Of a stretch of 13,182 bases of DNA, positions 7,372 through 13,182 are shown piece after piece; position 1 is the first letter of the stretch; the number at the start of each line of letters is the position of its first letter. The translations under genes and the position numbers were made by a program. Under the pieces are notes generated by a model, which had not been told where the DNA came from, searched no databases, and saw nothing but the letters and a program-made list of their open reading frames with translations. The stretch is from Caldilineaceae bacterium (GTDB taxonomy: Bacteria; Chloroflexota; Anaerolineae; Caldilineales; Caldilineaceae), in the NCBI GenBank assembly GCA_014879855.1, contig JACSRH010000247.1:1-13182 (forward strand). Reading direction: 5' to 3'.

Positions 7372-8355
7372 ATGATCAAGTACATCGTCACCCGCACTAT
7401 CGCCATGATCCCGACCTTCTTGTTGTTGACTGTGTTCGGATTTCTCCTGATTGAGTTGCCGCCCGGCGACTACGTGACGAGCTACATACGCGCCCAGGCA
7501 GCCCAGGGGAACACAAGCGCGGCCGATCAGGAAGCGAGCATGCGGGCCCAGTACGGACTGGACCAGCCCATCGTTGTGCGTTATGGCCTCTGGTTGAGCC
7601 GCTTTGTGCGCGGCGACTTCGGCGATTCGTTTGAGTTCCGCCGGCCCGCAACGGAGATCATCGGCAGCCGGCTCGGGGTCACGCTCACGATCTCGATCTG
7701 CGCCTTTTTGATCTCTTGGGGGATCGGCATCCCGTTGGGGATTTATTCGGCAACGCATCAGTATTCGCGCACGGACAATTTCCTGACGACAGTGACCTTT
7801 GTGGGCCTGGGGATCCCTGACTTCTTGTTGGGGCTGCTTCTGCTGGTGACAGTGTGGATGCTGACCGGAGAAGTTTTGACCGGCATGAATTCGTCGGCGT
7901 ATGCCAGTGCACCGTGGTCCGTCGGAAAAGTTCTGGATTTTCTCAAACATCTGTGGATTCCAGTGACCGCGGTCGTGATTACAGGCACTGCCTGGATCAT
8001 GCGCGTCATGCGCGGCAACCTGCTTGACCAACTGGGCCGGCCATATGTGACAGCCCTGCGCGCGCGCGGTCTGCCAGAGCGAGTGGTGATCTACAAACAC
8101 GCCGTGCGCAACGCGTTGCATCCGCTGGTGATGTCCCTCGGCCAGACTCTCGCCTGGCTGATCAGCGGCTTCACCATTATCAGCCTGGTGTTGGACTTGC
8201 CCACCGTCCAGTCGATCTATCTGCGCGCGATGCTGCAACAAGACGTCTACCTGGGCGGCACTATTCTGATTCTCATCGGCGTCCTGATTCTCATTGGCAC
8301 GCTATTGGCGGACATTCTGCTGGCCTGGCTGGATCCGCGGATTCGATTGTATTGA
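7372..8355 (+). CDS. ABC importer permease, DppB/OppB type
   Basis: A 327-residue inner-membrane permease with the BPD_transp_1 fold, one half of the translocation channel. Six membrane segments can be read: about residues 10-29 (TIAMIPTFLLLTVFGFLLIEL), then segments around VTLTISICAFLISWGIG, VGLGIPDFLLGLLLLVTVW, IPVTAVVITGTAWIM, QTLAWLISGFTIISLVL and TILILIGVLILIGTLLADILL. The cytoplasmic EAA loop that docks on the ATPases is ALRARGLPERVVIYKHAVRNALHP. The protein ends in LDPRIRL, usual for this subfamily. I start at ATG 7372 (MIKYIVTRTIAMIP), which matches how DppB-like proteins begin and has AGGA six bases upstream. A longer frame opens at TTG 7276, but its extra 32 residues are not family-like. 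The gene lies after the hairpin and 48 bases before its partner permease. Confidence 0.94.
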   Translation: MIKYIVTRTIAMIPTFLLLTVFGFLLIELPPGDYVTSYIRAQAAQGNTSAADQEASMRAQYGLDQPIVVRYGLWLSRFVRGDFGDSFEFRRPATEIIGSRLGVTLTISICAFLISWGIGIPLGIYSATHQYSRTDNFLTTVTFVGLGIPDFLLGLLLLVTVWMLTGEVLTGMNSSAYASAPWSVGKVLDFLKHLWIPVTAVVITGTAWIMRVMRGNLLDQLGRPYVTALRARGLPERVVIYKHAVRNALHPLVMSLGQTLAWLISGFTIISLVLDLPTVQSIYLRAMLQQDVYLGGTILILIGVLILIGTLLADILLAWLDPRIRLY

Positions 8356-8403
8356 GTCTTGGAGCGTGTTGCGAGGCGCGCAACCGGCATAAGAGGGGAA
8401 GCA

Positions 8404-9537
8404 ATGAACGAAACACTGACGCTTGACGCCGCGGCGCCTATCGAAGCGGAAGGCAAGATCACGGTGCTGTCGGTGCGTCAGCTCATGTGGATGCGTTTCA
8501 AACGCAACCGGCTGGCCGTCATCGGCGCCGTGATGTTGACGATGTTCTACCTGATGGCGCTTTTTGCCGGCTTTCTTGCGCCCTATGACCCGCGCACCAC
8601 ACACGCGGAGCACCCCGCGGCGCCTCCTCAGTTGCCGCGCATCGTGGATCAAGAGGGCAATTTTCATTGGCCGCCGTTTGTTTATGCAACGGCGTCAAAA
8701 GTCGATCAAAAGACCTTTCGGCGTTCCTACCAGCCGATCGGCGATACGCGTTATCCGCTGCGCTTCTTCGCCGCGGCCGAACCCTACCGGCTCTTCGGCT
8801 TGATTCCGACGGACATTCACCTGTTCCATGTAGATGAGCCGGCAAAGGTGTTCCTGATGGGCACGGATCGCAATGGCCGGGACATGTTTTCGCGCGTTGT
8901 GTACGGCGCCCAGGTTTCACTGACCGTCGGGTTGCTCGGTGTGACAGTCAGCCTTATCATTGGCACCCTGCTTGGTATCGTATCCGGCTTTCTGGGCGGT
9001 CTCTTTGACAATGTCACCCAGCGCTTTATCGACATTCTGATTGTCTTCCCGTTGATTCCGCTGTGGTTGGCGCTGGCCACGACCATACCGCCCACCTGGA
9101 ACTCGGTGCAACGCTTCTTTGCGATTTCACTCGTTCTTTCGCTGGTGACGTGGGGCGCGCTGGCGCGGCAGGTGCGCGGCAGCGTGCTGGCGCTGCGCGA
9201 GACTGACTATGTCCAGGCCGCGCGCTATGCCAACGCCGGCGTCTGGCATATCATCACCAGGCACCTGCTGCCCAACACCATGAGCCATGTGCTGGTGATC
9301 GCTACGTTGGCGATTCCGGCGATGATTCTTGGCGAGACGGCGCTGAGCTTTTTAGGGCTTGGCATTCAACCGCCTATGACCAGTTGGGGGCTGCTGCTCA
9401 ACGAGGCTCAACAAACGCGCGTGCTACTGCAGCAACCCTGGCTGCTCTTGCCCGCTGTCTTTGTCATCGTGGCGATCATTGCGTTCAACTTCATCGGCGA
9501 TGGCATCCGGGACGCTGCTGATCCTTTCTCGAAATAG
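8404..9537 (+). CDS. ABC importer permease, DppC/OppC type
   Basis: A 377-residue permease, partner of the DppB-like protein in the channel. The N-terminal OppC_N region (RQLMWMRFKRNRLAVIGAVM) leads into the first membrane segment (about 37-60). An extracytoplasmic loop of roughly 100 residues follows, and then the conserved LMGTDRNGRDMFSRVVYGAQ (151-170) and the transporter core. The EAA loop is ETDYVQAARYANAGVWHIITRHLLPN, followed by GETALSFLGLGIQPP. Typical DppC proteins are about 300 residues. The extra length lies in the first periplasmic loop (about 62-150), which may contact the unusually long binding protein. The start at ATG 8404 has GAGGGG (8393-8398) five bases upstream. In-frame codons back to TTG 8359 lack a good site. 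The gene is followed after 17 bases by the first ATPase. Confidence 0.94.
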   Translation: MNETLTLDAAAPIEAEGKITVLSVRQLMWMRFKRNRLAVIGAVMLTMFYLMALFAGFLAPYDPRTTHAEHPAAPPQLPRIVDQEGNFHWPPFVYATASKVDQKTFRRSYQPIGDTRYPLRFFAAAEPYRLFGLIPTDIHLFHVDEPAKVFLMGTDRNGRDMFSRVVYGAQVSLTVGLLGVTVSLIIGTLLGIVSGFLGGLFDNVTQRFIDILIVFPLIPLWLALATTIPPTWNSVQRFFAISLVLSLVTWGALARQVRGSVLALRETDYVQAARYANAGVWHIITRHLLPNTMSHVLVIATLAIPAMILGETALSFLGLGIQPPMTSWGLLLNEAQQTRVLLQQPWLLLPAVFVIVAIIAFNFIGDGIRDAADPFSK

Positions 9538-9554
9538 AGGCGCGACGATTGGTC

Positions 9555-10604
9555 ATGGCTGAATCTGAACTGTTGTTGGAAGTCCGCAACCTCAAAACAC
9601 ATTTTTTCGCCGAAGAAGGCATCGTACGCGCCGTGGATGGCGTCGATTTTACGGTCGCGCGCGGTAAAACGCTAGGCGTACTGGGTGAGAGCGGCTGCGG
9701 GAAATCGGTCACCGGCTTCTCAATCCTGCGGCTGGTGCAGCCACCTGGACGCATCGTCGCAGGCGAAATCCTCTATCACGGTCTGCACGGCGCTGACAAC
9801 CGCGCGTTGGATCTCGCGCGCTGTAGTCCGACCAGCTCCCAGATGCAGTCGATCCGCGGCGGCGAAATCGCGATGATTTTCCAAGAGGCGCGCACTTCGC
9901 TGGATCCAGTCTACACGGTCGGCAGCCAACTGATTGAGGCTATCAAGTATCATCAATCGCTTCGTCAGGAGCAGGCCAAAGCGTGGGGAGTGGAGATGTT
10001 GCGCCGCGTCGGGCTGCCTGACCCCGAGGCCACTTTCAACAAGTACCCTCACCAGCTCTCCGGCGGCATGTGTCAGCGGGTCATGATCGCGATTGCGCTC
10101 TCTTGCCAGCCAAAGTTGTTGATCGCCGACGAACCCACCACCGCGCTCGATGTCACCACGGAAGCCCAGGTGCTGCGTCTGATCAAGGATTTGCAGGAAG
10201 AACTAGGCATGTCCATGATCTTCATCACGCATAACCTGGGCGTCGTGGCCGAGATGGCCGACGAGATTGTGGTGATGTACCTGGGCAAAGTGGTCGAGCA
10301 GACGGATGTGAAAGCGCTTTTCGAGGATGCCAGACATCCCTATACGCAAGCGTTGTTGCGATCCGTACCACAGATCGGCAAAAAAAGCGGCGAGCGCTTA
10401 CAGACAGTGCCAGGCAGCGTGCCGCATCCGCAGAACATTCCTGCTGGCTGCCCGTTTCACCCGCGTTGTCCCAGCCGGATGCCCGGCCTCTGTGATCGCA
10501 AGGAGCCGGCGCTGTTGCCACTTTCTGGCAACCGTCTGGTTCGTTGCTTCCTTTACGACGAAGATGCGTTGAAAGGCGCCAATGTCCATGTCGCCAACAC
10601 CTGA
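9555..10604 (+). CDS. ABC importer ATP-binding protein, DppD/OppD type
   Basis: A 349-residue cytoplasmic ATPase that powers the importer as a heterodimer with the next gene product. Walker A is GESGCGKS (44-51), the Q-loop is IFQEARTSLDP, the ABC signature is LSGGMCQR (168-175), Walker B is LLIADEP (Asp192, Glu193) and the H-loop is FITHNLGVV. The C terminus carries the oligo_HPY region (HPYTQALLRSVP) and the Cys-containing GCPFHPRCP...C...RC pattern seen in Opp/Dpp ATPases. The signature has Cys173 where Arg is usual (LSGGMRQR); the core LSGG is intact, so activity is expected. The start is uncertain by two codons. ATG 9555 gives MAESELLLEV, while TTG 9549 is better spaced from AGAGG (9536-9540). 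The 3' end overlaps the next gene by 23 bases, suggesting coupled translation. Confidence 0.94.
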   Translation: MAESELLLEVRNLKTHFFAEEGIVRAVDGVDFTVARGKTLGVLGESGCGKSVTGFSILRLVQPPGRIVAGEILYHGLHGADNRALDLARCSPTSSQMQSIRGGEIAMIFQEARTSLDPVYTVGSQLIEAIKYHQSLRQEQAKAWGVEMLRRVGLPDPEATFNKYPHQLSGGMCQRVMIAIALSCQPKLLIADEPTTALDVTTEAQVLRLIKDLQEELGMSMIFITHNLGVVAEMADEIVVMYLGKVVEQTDVKALFEDARHPYTQALLRSVPQIGKKSGERLQTVPGSVPHPQNIPAGCPFHPRCPSRMPGLCDRKEPALLPLSGNRLVRCFLYDEDALKGANVHVANT

Positions 10605-11625
10605 GTCGATCCTGGAAATTCGCAATCTCAAAAAACACTTCCCGATCACGCGTGGACTGCTGCGCAAACAGGTTGGCGTGGTGAAAGCTGTCGACGGCGT
10701 ATTCCTGTCGGTTCCGGCCGGTAAGACAGTAGGACTGGTTGGAGAGAGCGGCTGCGGCAAGACCACCACCGGTCACTGCATCATGGGCGGCACGCCAGTC
10801 ACTTCGGGTGAAATCATCTTCCACCATCCGCAATTAGGAGCGATGGACCTTGCCAAAGCAAATTCCGCTCAGATGTCAAAGGCGCGCTGCGCCATGCAGA
10901 TGGTCTTTCAAGACCCGAACTCATCGCTAAACCCGCGCATGACCATTTTTGACATTGTTGCCGAGCCATTGGTCGTCAATCAAGTCGCGAGAGGATCGGC
11001 GTTGCGGCAGCGCGTCGAGGAGCTGCTAGGCTTGGTGGGTCTGCGCCCTGAATTTATGCAGCGTTTCCCCCATGCTTTCAGCGGCGGCCAACGCCAGCGC
11101 ATTGTCGTCGCACGCGCGCTGGCCCTAAACCCGCGCCTGATTATCGCTGACGAGCCAGTATCCGCGCTCGATGTTTCGGTGCAAGCGCAAATCTTGAACT
11201 TGCTGCAAGATCTGCAGCAAACGCTTGGCCTCGCCTATTTATTTATTTCACATGACTTAAGCGTAGTCGAGCACATCAGTGACAGCGTCGCCGTCATGTA
11301 TGTAGGCAAATTGGTCGAATTTGCCCCCACCCAAACTATCTTTCACTTCCCCAAACACCCTTACACGCAGGCGCTGCTGATGAGCGTGCCACGCCCTTCG
11401 CCGACAGCGCAGCCGCGCGCTGTGTTAGGTGGTGAAGTGCCAAGCTCCGTTACTCCGCCGCCAGGTTGTTACTTCCACCCGCGCTGCCCCTTCGCCGTTC
11501 AACAGTGCGCGGAGATCGAACCGGAGCTCATTGAAGTGGCGCCGGGACACTTTGTTCGTTGTCATCTTGCGCATGAGCTCAAATTGGAAGGGGTTGGCTC
11601 CCTCGACCTCTCAGTATCGAAATAG
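10582..11625 (+). CDS. ABC importer ATP-binding protein, DppF/OppF type
   Basis: A 347-residue second ATPase of the importer. Walker A is GESGCGKT (54-61), the Q-loop is VFQDPNSSLNPRM, the signature is FSGGQRQR (166-173), Walker B is LIIADEP (Asp190, Glu191), the D-loop is SALD and the H-loop is FISHDLSVVEHI. The oligo_HPY tail (HPYTQALLMSVP) and the GCYFHPRCPFA...C...RC cluster complete the family pattern. The gene overlaps the upstream ATPase gene by 23 bases. GAAAGG (10571-10576) precedes ATG 10582 by five bases. A second in-frame ATG at 10588 is also usable and would drop two residues. With it the set of binding protein, two permeases and two ATPases is complete, so the transporter is likely functional. 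No convincing terminator follows. Confidence 0.95.
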   Translation: MSMSPTPESILEIRNLKKHFPITRGLLRKQVGVVKAVDGVFLSVPAGKTVGLVGESGCGKTTTGHCIMGGTPVTSGEIIFHHPQLGAMDLAKANSAQMSKARCAMQMVFQDPNSSLNPRMTIFDIVAEPLVVNQVARGSALRQRVEELLGLVGLRPEFMQRFPHAFSGGQRQRIVVARALALNPRLIIADEPVSALDVSVQAQILNLLQDLQQTLGLAYLFISHDLSVVEHISDSVAVMYVGKLVEFAPTQTIFHFPKHPYTQALLMSVPRPSPTAQPRAVLGGEVPSSVTPPPGCYFHPRCPFAVQQCAEIEPELIEVAPGHFVRCHLAHELKLEGVGSLDLSVSK

Positions 11626-11730
11626 ACAAGCCGCAAACGAACTCTCAGAGAGGACAGGGTTTCAGGTCGATGCTCTACCCGGTGTAGACTATGCAAAATG
11701 TAACGCTTATCGGAGTAGAGGATATGATTT

Positions 11731-12831
<1,101 letters not shown>

Positions 12832-12859
12832 TGCGACTTTGAAAAATAGTTTTGACGCC

Positions 12860-12954
12860 TTTTCAAACAGTGGCCATGCTCCTGCGGGACACAATCGAAC
12901 ATGAAAGCGCCTTTGCGCCTCTGCTTCTTTGCGCCTTTGCGTTAAGAATTATTT
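12860..12954 (+). repeat. Direct repeat, copy 1 (~95 bp)
   Basis: The unit runs from TTTTCAAACAG to TTAAGAATTATTT. The first half contains CACAATCGAACATGAAA. The second half is a degenerate short tandem: CTTTGCGCCT at 12911-12920 and again at 12927-12936, then CTTTGCG at 12935-12941. It matches copy 2 at roughly nine of ten positions by eye, with one single-base indel near the 3' end. It begins 28 bases after the ychF stop codon. Confidence 0.85.
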
Positions 12955-12992
12955 CAAGTCAGTGTCTAAGCAACTGTTTGAACAGGAACAAA

Positions 12993-13078
12993 TTTGACGC
13001 AAAGGAGCAGAGGCTCGCAGAGGAACAACAGGCAACTATGGGCAAGCACTCTCTGCGTTTCCGCGCCTCTGCGTCAAA
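12993..13078. repeat. Imperfect inverted repeat between the two direct repeats
   Basis: The outer ends TTTGACGC (12993-13000) and GCGTCAAA (13071-13078) are exact reverse complements. Inside them GCAGAGG and CCTCTGC elements continue the pairing with mismatches. The arms carry the same GCGCCTCTGC theme as the direct repeats, in opposite orientations. An RNA from this stretch could fold into a long imperfect hairpin. It may be a small non-autonomous element or a transcription end structure; the sequence does not decide. Confidence 0.55.
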
Positions 13079-13086
13079 AAAAGGGT

Positions 13087-13182
13087 TTTTCAAACAGTGT
13101 CCATGCCCCTGCAGGGCACAATCGAACATGAAAATGCCTTTGCGCCTCTGCTTCTCCGCGCCTTTGCGTTAAGAAACTATTT
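13087..13182 (+). repeat. Direct repeat, copy 2 (~96 bp, reaches the window edge)
   Basis: This is the same unit as at 12860-12954, starting TTTTCAAACAGTGTCC and ending TTAAGAAACTATTT. The differences are scattered substitutions (for example GCTCCTGCGGGAC becomes GCCCCTGCAGGGC). Here TGCCC-CTGCA-GGGCA forms a clean small hairpin that copy 1 lacks. The unit could extend past the window. Confidence 0.85.

Larger units (their letters stand above)
12832..13182. other. Non-coding repeat-rich tail of the window
   Basis: No credible gene lies in these 351 bases. They are built largely from related modules: two ~95-base direct repeats (12860-12954 and 13087-13182) around an imperfect inverted repeat (12993-13078). 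Both arms share the GCGCCTCTGC / TTTGCG sequence theme. A ten-base segment, TTCAAACAGT, appears three times: at 12862-12871, inverted at 12973-12982, and direct again at 13089-13098. The second direct repeat runs to the window edge, so the array may continue. Confidence 0.75.

Noticed and set aside
11642..11652. CTCTC-A-GAGAG palindrome after the second ATPase gene as a terminator
   Set aside because: The one-base spacer leaves at most a three-pair stem once a loop forms, and no T-run follows.
12852..13172. A 106-codon plus-strand open frame after ychF
   Set aside because: It is composed almost wholly of the direct and inverted repeats, so its protein is itself repetitive. It has no convincing start site.
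12860..13182. CRISPR array
   Set aside because: There are only two repeat copies of about 95 bases, roughly 230 bases apart and about 10% diverged, with no uniform spacers and no cas genes in the window.

Overview
The window reads as a chromosomal segment of a moderately GC-rich bacterium. The best guess is Chloroflexota (Anaerolineae/Caldilineae-like). The clues are a substrate-binding lipoprotein with a long Ala/Pro linker after the lipobox, a tmRNA tag ending LALAA, and interspersed GCGCCTCTGC-type repeats. This taxonomic guess is inference and was not checked by any search.

Layout from left to right. Positions 1-412 (minus strand) hold a complete tmRNA gene (ssrA) with a readable tag reading frame and a good promoter at 426-454. 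Positions 662-2501 (plus strand) hold two adjacent paralogous AraC-family regulators. Positions 2502-2953 form a 452-base AT-rich non-coding stretch with promoter-like -10 boxes and repeated TTGTCC motifs. Positions 2954-5101 encode a cytoplasmic GH36 alpha-galactosidase with all recognisable catalytic residues. Positions 5252-11625 encode a complete Opp/Dpp-family ABC importer: a family 5 solute-binding lipoprotein, two permeases and two ATPases. An 18-bp perfect hairpin separates the binding protein from the membrane and ATPase genes. Positions 11731-12831 encode the universal translation-associated ATPase YchF. Positions 12832-13182 are non-coding and contain two ~95-bp direct repeats around an imperfect inverted repeat.

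The central genes make sense together as an alpha-galactoside utilisation locus. The importer would bring in raffinose-family sugars or melibiose intact, since the enzyme has no signal peptide. The alpha-galactosidase would release galactose inside the cell, and one or both AraC regulators would sense the sugar. The importer belongs to the peptide/oligopeptide superfamily, not the CUT1 sugar family usual for raffinose systems. The known parallel is the agp system of Sinorhizobium meliloti, where an Opp-like binding protein serves alpha-galactosides. The substrate assignment here rests on gene neighbourhood. ssrA and ychF are housekeeping genes flanking the accessory locus. No defence system, phage, transposase or CRISPR array was found.
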